This document shows positions 1-7,810 of a stretch of DNA of 19,466 bases, one piece after another. This stretch comes from Actinomycetota bacterium (GTDB lineage: Bacteria; Actinomycetota; Actinomycetes; Nanopelagicales; Nanopelagicaceae): the NCBI GenBank assembly GCA_009699645.1, contig WLNU01000010.1, positions 1 to 19,466 on the forward strand, in the 5' to 3' direction. The notes under the pieces are model-generated. The model had not been told where the DNA came from, searched no databases, and saw only the letters and a list, made by a program, of their open reading frames with translations. The translations under genes and the position numbers were made by a program. Within the stretch, counting starts at the first letter, position 1. Each line of letters begins with the position of its first letter.

Positions 1-437
1 CCTGCAAACTGTGTTACGCCTCCGCCAACTGAGGAGATAAGGATGATTTTGCCCGAGCCTCTTTTAATCATCGCTGGCATAAGTAGCTCATTGAGCCACA
101 AGGTTCCAATGGCATTTACTTGAATCAATAACCGCGACTGCTCATGGGCGATATCACTAACATATTCAACTGTTGCAGAGCCAAGGCCGGCATTATGGAT
201 AAGGACATCGGGAGTACCAGGTAGTGCTTTAACTAACCCGGCGACAGAGCCGTGATCGCCTAAGTCCAATTGAAAGGCTTGAACTTTTTCTGGCTCATAT
301 GATGCAACGATGCTATCGGGCAGCTCACTTTCCTTTACGAAAGTTAGCCATACTTTGTCACCATTTTGAACAAAGCGATCAACAAATGCTCGGCCAATTC
401 CACCCGTTCCACCTGTAACAAGGATATTTCTGCTCAT
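1..437 (-). CDS. Short-chain dehydrogenase/reductase (SDR), 3' end beyond the window
   Basis: The first 145 codons of an NAD(P)-dependent SDR read leftward from an ATG at 437 and run off the window edge. The Rossmann nucleotide-binding motif TGGTGGIG is at residues 8-15, the NAG motif follows in the stretch LIHNAG, and the strand carrying the catalytic serine (IILISSVGGG) is reached just before the edge. The YxxxK catalytic pair would lie outside the window, so activity cannot be confirmed. The start is supported by a TACTAT -10 box exactly six bases upstream of the ATG, as expected for a leaderless transcript. It is divergent from the MFS gene with only 45 bp between them, so the two may be co-regulated. 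Substrate unknown; it is not obviously tied to the sugar locus downstream. Confidence 0.9.
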   Translation of the reverse strand, partial: MSRNILVTGGTGGIGRAFVDRFVQNGDKVWLTFVKESELPDSIVASYEPEKVQAFQLDLGDHGSVAGLVKALPGTPDVLIHNAGLGSATVEYVSDIAHEQSRLLIQVNAIGTLWLNELLMPAMIKRGSGKIILISSVGGGVTQFA

Positions 438-482
438 GAACTCATAGTAACGAGTGGAGAGTCCCGAGGGTAGTCTAAGGCA
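438..482. promoter_or_regulatory. Divergent promoter pair, probably leaderless in both directions
   Basis: The 45-bp gap between the SDR and MFS genes holds two outward -10-like boxes. On the minus strand TACTAT (444-449) ends six bases before the SDR ATG at 437. On the plus strand TAGTCT (471-476) ends six bases before the GTG at 483. Both spacings place transcription start on the first base of the start codon. No good -35 box is visible for either. Read by eye only. Confidence 0.45.
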
Positions 483-1679
483 GTGCCCCATACAGCTATG
501 AGTAATAGAGAAGCGATAGCAAAGGGCTTACCAATATTTATTGCGGCTATAAATATGCGTGCTGGTTTAACGATTATGAGTCCACTAATTCCAATTCTTA
601 AAGAGCAGTATCACTTGAGTTCGTTTCTGCTCTCCTTTCTTACTTCTTTATCGGTGTTATGTTTTGCCGGAAGTGCATTTCTCATGCCCCTCGTAGGCAG
701 AATCGGTGGTACTAACCGTGTTATTGCGGTAGCACTCACGGTACTGACAACTGCAATTTTCTTTAGGGCGATTGGAAATTTGCCGATGCTCTTTATTTCT
801 TCCCTTACCGTTGGAATTGCAATTGCTATTCTCAATTTTTCATTACCCGTATGGGTAAAAGAGAATACTTCCAGTCACTCAGGATTAGTGACAGGAATCT
901 ACATAACTATCATGGGTAGCTTTGCTGCTATTTCAATTGCTGTGGCTGTTCCATTGGCAGATGCATCATCCTGGGGATGGCGTTTATCTATGGTCCCATG
1001 GATCGTAATCGGCTTGTTTTCGTCGGCCTGGTGGCTACTAAAAATCTCAAAAGCATCCGAAAAGCAGCACATGCAACTATCCTCAACTTTTCATCGCCAA
1101 CTTTTGCACAGACCCGGCGCGTGGAGCATTGCAGTATTTTTTGGATTACAGTCCATGATCTATTACGGCACAGCAACCTGGTTTCCAACGATTTTGGTTT
1201 CAAAGGGTTTTACTTTAAGTGATGCAGGTTTTGCAGTGTCGATTACCGGTCTCTTGGGTTCGATAGTGGGAATCGCTGCACCATATTATTCATCAAAACT
1301 GAGCGATCTTCGAATCCTTCTGGCGCTCATCGGAGGAATAGTTACTCTGTGCTTTTTTGGCATCATCTTTGACCATGGTTGGCACCTTAATGTCTGGTTG
1401 CTTATTGCAAATATCTGCCTATCTATAACCTTTCCACTCTCTCTCCTTTTAACGGTGACACGAAGTACGGGAGCTGGTGAAACGCGTTCACTCTCCATCA
1501 TGGCTCAAGCCATTGGTTATTCAATGGCAGCAATTTCACCTGGCATTGTTGGAGCGATATTTGATGCAACTTTGAATTGGAATATTGCCTTAATCTTCCC
1601 TGTCGTGCTCTCTATTGCGTTGGCCACCGTTGGATACTTTGCAGGTAAGCCAGATAAAATTTTAATTGAGGCTTCTTAA
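483..1679 (+). CDS. MFS transporter, CynX/NimT-like
   Basis: A polytopic inner-membrane protein of 398 residues with about twelve hydrophobic segments, the normal size for a major facilitator. The N-terminal stretch NMRAGLTIMSPLIPIL resembles the first helix of the CynX/NimT family (COG2807: cyanate, 2-nitroimidazole and related anion transporters), and a GRIGG-type loop follows the second helix. The family identification is from memory of these patterns, and the substrate is open. The GTG at 483 is preferred because a TAGTCT -10 box ends six bases before it; an in-frame ATG at 498 is the alternative, and neither has a well-spaced Shine-Dalgarno sequence. It is divergent from the SDR gene and followed after 70 bp by uppP on the same strand. 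Confidence 0.8.
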   Translation: MPHTAMSNREAIAKGLPIFIAAINMRAGLTIMSPLIPILKEQYHLSSFLLSFLTSLSVLCFAGSAFLMPLVGRIGGTNRVIAVALTVLTTAIFFRAIGNLPMLFISSLTVGIAIAILNFSLPVWVKENTSSHSGLVTGIYITIMGSFAAISIAVAVPLADASSWGWRLSMVPWIVIGLFSSAWWLLKISKASEKQHMQLSSTFHRQLLHRPGAWSIAVFFGLQSMIYYGTATWFPTILVSKGFTLSDAGFAVSITGLLGSIVGIAAPYYSSKLSDLRILLALIGGIVTLCFFGIIFDHGWHLNVWLLIANICLSITFPLSLLLTVTRSTGAGETRSLSIMAQAIGYSMAAISPGIVGAIFDATLNWNIALIFPVVLSIALATVGYFAGKPDKILIEAS

Positions 1680-1711
1680 CTCATTCTCCCAAGTCTCTAT
1701 GAGCAAGTAGT

Positions 1712-1742
1712 TATGATTGGCATTTGGAATCAGATGAAAGGG
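1712..1742 (+). promoter_or_regulatory. Possible uppP promoter -10 and ribosome binding site
   Basis: TATGAT at 1712-1717 matches the -10 consensus at five of six positions and would start transcription near 1724. AAAGGG at 1737-1742 is a Shine-Dalgarno sequence seven bases before the uppP ATG at 1750. No convincing -35 is seen, and read-through from the MFS gene is equally possible. Confidence 0.35.
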
Positions 1743-1749
1743 TGGCCCG

Positions 1750-2586
1750 ATGTTTGAAGTGATTTTCTTGGGAATTTTGCAGGGCCTAACCGAGTTTTTG
1801 CCGATTTCATCGAGTGCCCACCAACGTATTGCGGGGGAGTTTTTCAGTAATGCGCAAGACCCAGGCGCGCGTTTTACGGCCATTACTCAAATTGGTACTG
1901 AATTAGCTGTACTTATCTTCTTTAGGCACGACATCAAGAAAATTATCGTGGCATGGACTCGTCAAACTTTGATGCGAGCCCCACTCTCAACTGATGAAAA
2001 GCTTCAGGCTCGCATGGGTTGGTTGATTATCGTTGGATCAGTACCAATCGTTATCTTGGGCTATCTTGGAAAAGATATTATTACAAATGACATTCGCTCC
2101 TTGTGGCTCATAGCTTCGACCCTGATTATTTTCGGCATCATACTTGGAATTGCAGATCATTATGGCAAGAAAGATCGTGGACTTAGCGATTTAAAAACAT
2201 CGCACGGTATTTTGTATGGATTAGCTCAATCTCTTGCATTAATGCCAGGTGTTTCGCGATCTGGTGCAACGATAGCCATGGGCCGCTTGCTTGGTTACAG
2301 CCGTGAAGCAGCACTTCGGTACTCATTTCTGTTAGCACTGCCAGCCGTATTTGGAAGTGGTTTATATGAACTCAAAGGCGCAGTTGGCGAAAGCTCTGGA
2401 GTACAAGTCTTCACCTTAAGTCAGACTCTCATTGCTACATGCATTGCATTTGTTGTTGGTTATGCCGTTATCGCTTGGTTACTTAAATTTGTCACTACTA
2501 AAAGTTTTATGCCCTTCATCATTTACCGAGTTGTTCTTGGATCTACACTTCTAGTGTTGCTCTCACTTGGTGTCATTAATCCATAA
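1750..2586 (+). CDS. uppP: Undecaprenyl-diphosphatase UppP (BacA family)
   Basis: Integral membrane phosphatase that removes one phosphate from undecaprenyl diphosphate, recycling the lipid carrier for peptidoglycan and other wall polymers; loss or overproduction of this family changes bacitracin sensitivity. Both family signatures are present: QGLTEFLPISSSAH near residues 11-24, with the conserved acidic residue E15 and histidine H24, and MPGVSRSGAT at 165-174 with the catalytic-loop arginine R170. Length 278 residues and several hydrophobic helices fit the family. The ATG at 1750 has an AAAGGG ribosome binding site seven bases upstream. The following gene, a Ddl-like ligase, is separated by 45 bp that contain its own promoter; both have cell-wall-related families, but a functional link is only suggested. 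Confidence 0.95.
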   Translation: MFEVIFLGILQGLTEFLPISSSAHQRIAGEFFSNAQDPGARFTAITQIGTELAVLIFFRHDIKKIIVAWTRQTLMRAPLSTDEKLQARMGWLIIVGSVPIVILGYLGKDIITNDIRSLWLIASTLIIFGIILGIADHYGKKDRGLSDLKTSHGILYGLAQSLALMPGVSRSGATIAMGRLLGYSREAALRYSFLLALPAVFGSGLYELKGAVGESSGVQVFTLSQTLIATCIAFVVGYAVIAWLLKFVTTKSFMPFIIYRVVLGSTLLVLLSLGVINP

Positions 2587-2597
2587 ATAGCATTATT

Positions 2598-2631
2598 TGC
2601 TTCACGATAACCTGTGAGATATTATCTCCTA
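2598..2631 (+). promoter_or_regulatory. Leaderless promoter of the Ddl-like gene
   Basis: TTGCTT (2598-2603), a 16-bp spacer and TATTAT (2620-2625) form a sigma-70-like promoter. TATTAT ends six bases before the ATG at 2632, so transcription should begin at the A of the start codon. This excludes the in-frame GTG at 2614, which lies upstream of the predicted transcript. Confidence 0.55.
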
Positions 2632-3714
2632 ATGAGCATTTCAGAGAAGACACGCATTGCAGTACTTTTTGGTGGAGCAAATAGCGATAACTTTCGATCA
2701 TGCCAGCAGATTAAAGATGTAGTTCCAGCACTCCTTAGTCGTGAGTTTGAGGCTGAAATATTTGGCGTAACACTTGAGGGAATGTGGGTTTCTTTTACTG
2801 ATGTGCAGGCACTCCTTACTGCGACGAAAGTTGATGGATTTGAACTTTCAAATGAAAGCGCCGATAAAATCTCTGGCAGCACTCTTTCAAATTTCCCCAC
2901 CCAGGAGTTCATCTCATTTGACGCGGTTTATCCATTGATTATTGGTTTTCCGGGGGCTGATGGTTCGATAGCTGGTCTTTTTGAAGCTGTGGGAGTTAGA
3001 GTCATAGGTTCAGACTCATTGGGATCAGCGATTGCCTCCGATAAATCGACTACTAAACTTGTGCTTGAGGCTGTTGAAATTGCAACGCCAAAGCATGTAG
3101 TAATCCCAGATAAAGCTTGGCGCAGAGATGCATTGTCCAACGTTGCCCGTGCGGCTTCACTGAAGTTACCAATAGTTGTGAAGCCTTGTCGTGGCAGCAA
3201 TGGTGTTGGAATATCTTTAGTTAAGTTTCCAAATGGCATGAAGGATGCTGTAGCAATTGCCCGTCGATTCGATGGTCGTTTTATGGCCGAGGAGTACTAC
3301 AAAAATGCACGTCATTTGGAGTGTGCAGTTATGGGTGATTCTGAAAATCGTAATTATATAAGTGGGATTTTAGAGACCATAACCCACGAAGGTGAACTTT
3401 TTAATTACATTACTCGAACTGATTCAACCAAATACAGCCAAAAAATTGCAACTGATTTAGCTGACGATATTGTTGAACTAATCAAAGAGACGGCAGAGAA
3501 GGTTTTTGAGGCCCTTAAAATCTCTGGATACCTTCAAGTGGAGTTCTTGCTCACCGATGAAGACCAAGTCTTGGTTCTTGAGGCAAATGCTCACCCTTAT
3601 CTTGGAAAAGATGGTTCATTTGCTCAGGTCTGGCAAGCTGCCGGTCTTGAATATGAAGATGTCATTTATGCCGCAGTAATGGAGGCAGTACGCCGGCCAG
3701 TGGGAATGATTTAA
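2632..3714 (+). CDS. Divergent D-alanine--D-alanine ligase-like ATP-grasp protein
   Basis: A 360-residue member of the Ddl branch of ATP-grasp ligases, which join an amino acid carboxylate to an amine through an acyl-phosphate. The Ddl fold is clear: VLFGG near residues 11-15, GFPGADGS in place of HGxxGEDGT, IVVKPCRGSNGVG as the ATP-binding lysine and loop, and LEANAHP (E317, N319) for Mg binding. Several positions that define true Ddl are changed: the N-terminal SSEHEVS segment is NSDNFRS, and the RxD of the substrate site reads Q302-V-E304. The start at ATG 2632 is set by the leaderless promoter. It follows uppP and converges with the TIM-like gene, 8 bp apart. It could be a diverged Ddl or a dipeptide-type ligase with another substrate. 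Confidence 0.75.
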   Translation: MSISEKTRIAVLFGGANSDNFRSCQQIKDVVPALLSREFEAEIFGVTLEGMWVSFTDVQALLTATKVDGFELSNESADKISGSTLSNFPTQEFISFDAVYPLIIGFPGADGSIAGLFEAVGVRVIGSDSLGSAIASDKSTTKLVLEAVEIATPKHVVIPDKAWRRDALSNVARAASLKLPIVVKPCRGSNGVGISLVKFPNGMKDAVAIARRFDGRFMAEEYYKNARHLECAVMGDSENRNYISGILETITHEGELFNYITRTDSTKYSQKIATDLADDIVELIKETAEKVFEALKISGYLQVEFLLTDEDQVLVLEANAHPYLGKDGSFAQVWQAAGLEYEDVIYAAVMEAVRRPVGMI

Positions 3715-3722
3715 CTCAGCTC

Positions 3723-4466
3723 TTATAATTTCTTTTTAGAGGCCTCATACCCAGTTTGGAAAACCTTCTTATAGCCTTCAGCGCTCCATGCACTGCGCCC
3801 GACAAAGAGGCCGTCACAAGCCTGTAGAGCGCCATAAAGGGCGGCATTGTGCATATCCACAGAGCCGCCATAGAGCAGTGGAGCATTGGGGATATTCAAC
3901 GCTGACAACTCTTCCTTAATGATTGTTAAAACCGTATCTACGTACTGTGGATCGGCTGGAACCCCACCTACCCCTATCGAAAAGACGGGCTCGTAGGCGA
4001 TGATTAAATCTAATGAGCAGTGAGCAAGGGGCTCTAACTGCGCCTTGAGGAGTTTTCTGAGTGCTTCAAAGTCATGTGCCTGAAGGCTCTCGCCAATACA
4101 GAAAAGTACCCGCAGATCTTTACTCTCTGCAGCTTTAAGCTGGGCCGCGATTTCGGCATCGCTATCAAATAAGCGCCTGCGTTCGGCATGAGCAATCATC
4201 ACCAAGTCAGAGCCCAAAGCCTTAAGGGTTGCCCCTTGAACTTCACCGGTAACATCCTGTTCACTCGTTGATGAAAGCGATTGATTACCAATCCACAGAG
4301 ATGAGCCTAGAGAATTTGCTTTTAACTCTCGGAAAAAAGGGATTGAAGGCAATAGGAAAAACTGTACATCAGGATAGGTGTTAGCCAGATCTTTAGCTGC
4401 TTGGACAATCTCATGATGTGCGGCCGCGCCAAGATTGCTCTTGGTATTTGACCCAAAGTAAAACAT
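3723..4466 (-). CDS. Triosephosphate-isomerase homologue, probably a catabolic tetrulose-phosphate isomerase (EryH/LerI-like)
   Basis: A 247-residue TIM barrel that keeps the catalytic triad: K9 in SNTK, H93 in HAERR and E159 in AYEP, with CIGE (123-126) and YGGSV (199-203) also present. It departs from housekeeping TIM at signature positions: GNWK is SNTK, HSERR is HAERR, YEPVWAIGTG is YEPVFSIGVG and the phosphate-gripping DGALVGG end is DGLFVGR. TIM paralogues of this sort in Brucella (EryH) and M. smegmatis (LerI) convert L-erythrulose 1-phosphate to D-erythrulose 4-phosphate. Here it is the last gene of the importer operon, 35 bp after an ATPase gene, with RpiB and DhaK/DhaL homologues nearby, which favours that role over glycolysis. 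A tpiA for central metabolism should exist elsewhere in the genome. Confidence 0.8.
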   Translation of the reverse strand: MFYFGSNTKSNLGAAAHHEIVQAAKDLANTYPDVQFFLLPSIPFFRELKANSLGSSLWIGNQSLSSTSEQDVTGEVQGATLKALGSDLVMIAHAERRRLFDSDAEIAAQLKAAESKDLRVLFCIGESLQAHDFEALRKLLKAQLEPLAHCSLDLIIAYEPVFSIGVGGVPADPQYVDTVLTIIKEELSALNIPNAPLLYGGSVDMHNAALYGALQACDGLFVGRSAWSAEGYKKVFQTGYEASKKKL

Positions 4467-4501
4467 CCCGCCTCACATTCGAAATTTAACGAGCACGAGA
4501 A

Positions 4502-5566
4502 TTAAATGGCAGCCCCATTTTCATCAAACATAATAATGTCATTAGAGTTAACACTAGTCCAAACATTCTCACCGATTTCACGACCACGTTGGTGCGGCAC
4601 GCGTGCCTTAACCTTGAGGGAGCCATACTCCAAATCAAGTAAGTACTGACCGCCGATTCCAAGTGACTTACGGACAACACGGGCTGCACGGGACTGTGGA
4701 GTTTGCTTGGTATGAACTTCAATTGCTTCGGCTCTTACGCCAAGCACTTTAACTTTCGATGCCATCGAACCGGCTTCAAGGGTCTGAGAAAATAGTGATG
4801 AAGTTATTCCGCTACCAGTTTGACTGATGTGCTCTTTCTCAATGAAGTTAATACCTGGATTACCAAGGAACCACCCTGCGAACTGGCTCTTGGGCCTCTC
4901 ATAAATCTCTTTTGGCGGGGCACATTGGGTAATTACGCCATCTTGCATGAGTGCGATTTGATCGGCGAGTGTCATAGCTTCGGTCTGATCATGAGTTACA
5001 TAGACAATTGTCTGTGAGAGGCGACTAAAGACCTCTTTCAAAGAGCGCTTCAGCTCTAACTTGGCAGTGATGTCGATATTTGTAATGGGCTCATCAAAGA
5101 GGATTATTTGAGGTTGGCGCGCGATAGCTCGCCCTACAGCGATCTTCTGCCGTGTTCCGTTATCGAGCTCCTCAACCATCTTATTTAAATCCCCTGAAAT
5201 TCCAAGCAGATCGGCAACATCATGGACACGCTTAGAAATCTCTTCCTTACTCAACTTTTCAGTTAGCAGTGGAAGCTCTAAGTTGCGCTTGACGCTTGTG
5301 CCGCGATAGATCACGGGATACTGAAAAACCATACCTAGATTACGGCGCTTGGTTGGAACACGGGTAACTTCAATATCATCGAAGAAAATATTTCCAGATG
5401 TTGGAACCTCAAGCCCAGCGATCATGCGCATCAAGGTTGTTTTTCCACATCCTGATGGCCCAAGAAGCACGGTTACAGAGGACTTTGGAATTGTGAAGGT
5501 GATGTCATCAACTGCATTTAATGAACCAAAACTCTTTGTGACGTTCTTTAAATTAATGTCATACAC
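4502..5566 (-). CDS. MalK-like ABC importer ATPase with degenerate signature motif
   Basis: Cytoplasmic ATPase of a carbohydrate/polyol ABC importer: an N-terminal nucleotide-binding domain and a C-terminal TOBE-like region, 354 residues. Walker A is GPSGCGKT (36-43), Q-loop FQYP near 81-84, Walker B IILFDEP with D158 and catalytic E159, and H-loop H192 in VTHDQTEA. The ABC signature is unusual: LDNGTRQ at 134-140 instead of LSGGQxQ. The partner ATPase encoded just upstream has the opposite defects. The start is uncertain: GTG at 5566 gives an 8-base overlap with the upstream gene and the usual short N-terminus, while GTG at 5575 and an in-frame start at 5608 are alternatives. It matches the GlpS/GlpT arrangement of two distinct ATPases. 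Confidence 0.88.
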   Translation of the reverse strand: MYDINLKNVTKSFGSLNAVDDITFTIPKSSVTVLLGPSGCGKTTLMRMIAGLEVPTSGNIFFDDIEVTRVPTKRRNLGMVFQYPVIYRGTSVKRNLELPLLTEKLSKEEISKRVHDVADLLGISGDLNKMVEELDNGTRQKIAVGRAIARQPQIILFDEPITNIDITAKLELKRSLKEVFSRLSQTIVYVTHDQTEAMTLADQIALMQDGVITQCAPPKEIYERPKSQFAGWFLGNPGINFIEKEHISQTGSGITSSLFSQTLEAGSMASKVKVLGVRAEAIEVHTKQTPQSRAARVVRKSLGIGGQYLLDLEYGSLKVKARVPHQRGREIGENVWTSVNSNDIIMFDENGAAI

Positions 5567-6650
5567 GGGCGACACCTGTACCAATCTTTTTCTTTGAGGC
5601 AGAATCAAAAAGTGTAATTGCCTCTGGCTTGATGGAGATTGTTAGATCTTTGGACTCAAGTAGCTTGATTCCTTCGATATCTGTTCGAGAAACTACAGTT
5701 ATAAATTGAGTACCTTTAACATCAAGGTAGGCAGCAAATTCAGAGCCCAAATTTTCCAGCAGCGTTAATGAGGCGCTCACTGAGATTGTTCCTGGGTGTT
5801 TGCCTATCAAAATACCCTCAGGTCGAATCCCTGCAATGGCGGCAGTACTTTTTCCAGCAACATCAACAACGGCCTCAAATATTTCAGAGGTGAAATTCGA
5901 ACCCTGAATTTTTCCTGGTACTACGTTTGCCTCAGGAAAGCCTAAAGTTGTCATCGAAGGCAATGAAGAAGGGGCATCATAGACATCGACTAGAGCGCCC
6001 TGTTGAACGATCTTGCCATCGGCTAAAATCATTACAGTCTTAGCTAATTGCAGAGCTTCAAGTGGGTCAGAGGTGATGTATAGGAAGGCTACTTTTAGCT
6101 GCTCCTGTGTCAAGCGTAAATCTTCAATGAGCCGCTCACGGAGTTTAAAGTCCAAACCAACGAGTGGATCATCTAAGACATACACATCTGTAGCCTTTGA
6201 GAGTCCACGCGCGATTGCAACTCTCTGCTTTTGACCACCAGAGAGCTGAACTGGCATCTTTTCAAGCAGGTCCCCAATTTTTAGTAGCTCGGAAACTCGA
6301 TCAACGGCTTCGGCTTTTGCTTCCTTGCTAGCCTTAATCAAATCAAGTGGATATTCGATGTTCTTACGAACAGAAAAATGTGGGTAGAGCGCAAATGACT
6401 GCGGAATATAACCAATATTTCGCGAGCCTGAATCGGCCTCTGTAACGACTTGACCACGGACAATAATTTGACCAGAGTCCACCTCTTCAAGACCCATGAT
6501 TGTTCGAACAAGTACAGATTTTCCATTACCTGGCTTTCCACATATTACTGAAAAGTCATTGAGAGCTGCGGTAAATGAGAGATCTCTCAATACAGATTTA
6601 TCTCCGTAGGATTTGGATAACCCCTTTACCTCTAACGCTGAGTTCGACAT
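5559..6650 (-). CDS. MalK-like ABC importer ATPase with degenerate Walker B and H-loop
   Basis: Second nucleotide-binding subunit of the same importer, 363 residues with a C-terminal TOBE-like region. Walker A is GKPGNGKS (38-45), the Q-loop is PQSFALYP (84-91), and the signature QLSGGQKQR (135-143) is fully canonical. The catalytic half is not: Walker B reads VYVLDDP with D161 where the general-base glutamate is expected, and the switch histidine of the H-loop is serine (S194 in YITSDPLEA). Alone it should hydrolyse ATP poorly; paired with the downstream ATPase it supplies the good LSGGQ to that subunit's good Walker site. The ATG at 6650 is preferred over the in-frame TTG at 6659, because AGGAG lies only two bases before the TTG but a workable distance before the ATG. 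Confidence 0.88.
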   Translation of the reverse strand: MSNSALEVKGLSKSYGDKSVLRDLSFTAALNDFSVICGKPGNGKSVLVRTIMGLEEVDSGQIIVRGQVVTEADSGSRNIGYIPQSFALYPHFSVRKNIEYPLDLIKASKEAKAEAVDRVSELLKIGDLLEKMPVQLSGGQKQRVAIARGLSKATDVYVLDDPLVGLDFKLRERLIEDLRLTQEQLKVAFLYITSDPLEALQLAKTVMILADGKIVQQGALVDVYDAPSSLPSMTTLGFPEANVVPGKIQGSNFTSEIFEAVVDVAGKSTAAIAGIRPEGILIGKHPGTISVSASLTLLENLGSEFAAYLDVKGTQFITVVSRTDIEGIKLLESKDLTISIKPEAITLFDSASKKKIGTGVARV

Positions 6651-6664
6651 TGTTTTCAACTCTC

Positions 6665-6952
6665 CTAAACTCGACCAAGATTAACAAGGAATGGAGTCAC
6701 AGCGATTGAAAGTGCAAAAACAGCAGCGACTATTGCTAAGTAAAGAAGGATCTTTTTAATCGAGCGTGCAGCGCCCCATTCAGGCTTAATATTGCCGACT
6801 GCCACCTGTAGCGGAACAAGAACTAAGAGGGCTCGAAAACCCCAGACGTAAACGGTATAAGAGAAGCTCTGCGCTAGCAGGAGGAGACATAGTCCAAGTA
6901 ACCAAATAAGTGTTAATTGCAGACGGGCTGCGAAAGGAGTGTCGGTTTTCAT
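6665..6952 (-). CDS. Small membrane protein of the ABC importer (GlpU-like position)
   Basis: A 95-residue protein with three hydrophobic segments (about residues 12-30, 33-52 and 68-90) separated by short charged loops, and no signal peptide cleavage site. Its ATG directly follows the TAG stop of the upstream permease without any gap, and the first ATPase gene begins 14 bp after its stop, so it is translated as part of the transporter operon. The rhizobial glycerol importer operon glpSTPQUV contains a comparable small membrane protein gene (GlpU, DUF2160) among its permease and ATPase genes. I infer it is an accessory membrane subunit; I cannot show homology to GlpU by eye, and its function is not established. 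Confidence 0.75.
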   Translation of the reverse strand: MKTDTPFAARLQLTLIWLLGLCLLLLAQSFSYTVYVWGFRALLVLVPLQVAVGNIKPEWGAARSIKKILLYLAIVAAVFALSIAVTPFLVNLGRV

Positions 6953-7810
6953 CTATACCTCTCCTCGGACAGTTCCAAATGTGAGTCCAACGAGTAAGTA
7001 TTTCTGAAAGAAGAAAATTACTAATGCCAATGGCATTACATACAGAGTTCCAATTGAGGCGACAAAGGACCAGTCAACCTGTCCGCCCTTTGTGATGGAT
7101 GTAAAGAGTCCCACTGGAATTCCATAGGTTTTTAGGCCACCCAGCTGGAAATTAAAGAGGAACTCATTCCAAACAAAGATGATATTGAAAACGAATGCTG
7201 CAACTAGACCAGAACGCACTTGTGGCAGGATTACCTTAAACATAATGTGCGCCCTCGATGCCCCGTAGACCATTCCAGTCTCATCAAACTTTGTCGATAC
7301 TCCATCCATAAAACCCTTTAAGATCCAGACTGAAAAGGGAATCGAAAACATTGTGTAGAAAATGATTAGACCTGGGAATGAGTCTTTCAACTTTAAGATA
7401 TTGAAAAGTTGGAAGAACGGGATAACAAAGGCTGCAGCAGGGACAAAGCGAGTTGAGAGCAGCAAGAACATAATGAAGTCGGTTCCAGCTGGCTTGAAAC
7501 GAGAGAAGGAGTAAGAGGCTAGAAAGGAGACAAAGATTGCAAGGAATACCGAGATGAATGAGTAGATTGCGCTATGGACAAAGTAGGCGAGAGTATTTGC
7601 AAAATTAATTGCATCTAATAAATTTTGAAAAGTCGGCATGAATAAAAAATTCGGTGGAATATCAAGGACTGTGGTCTTAGGCTTTAGCGCAGTCCCAATA
7701 ATCCAAGCGATAGGTAAAAAGAAGAGAATTGACGTGGACCAAGCCAGCAGAGTAAGGAAACTGATAGGACCTTTTCGGCGACTTGGCTTCATTGTGGCTG
7801 CAGTGCTCAT
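6953..7810 (-). CDS. ABC sugar/polyol permease, MalG type
   Basis: Inner-membrane permease subunit of 285 residues with about six transmembrane helices, the first at roughly residues 17-40. The cytoplasmic EAA loop that docks on the ATPase is visible as ETGMVYGASRAHIMFKVILP, with E177 and the conserved glycine G183, followed by the usual proline. It forms the translocation pore with the MalF-type permease upstream. Its ATG shares the sequence ATGA with the stop codon of that gene, implying translational coupling. A GAGG lies seven bases before the start. The short, charged N-terminus (RRKG) before helix 1 is normal for the family. Confidence 0.93.
   Translation of the reverse strand: MSTAATMKPSRRKGPISFLTLLAWSTSILFFLPIAWIIGTALKPKTTVLDIPPNFLFMPTFQNLLDAINFANTLAYFVHSAIYSFISVFLAIFVSFLASYSFSRFKPAGTDFIMFLLLSTRFVPAAAFVIPFFQLFNILKLKDSFPGLIIFYTMFSIPFSVWILKGFMDGVSTKFDETGMVYGASRAHIMFKVILPQVRSGLVAAFVFNIIFVWNEFLFNFQLGGLKTYGIPVGLFTSITKGGQVDWSFVASIGTLYVMPLALVIFFFQKYLLVGLTFGTVRGEV

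Noticed and set aside
2614..2631. In-frame GTG start extending the Ddl-like protein by six residues
   Set aside because: It overlaps the predicted -10 box and lies upstream of the likely transcription start; the ATG at 2632 fits the leaderless promoter exactly.
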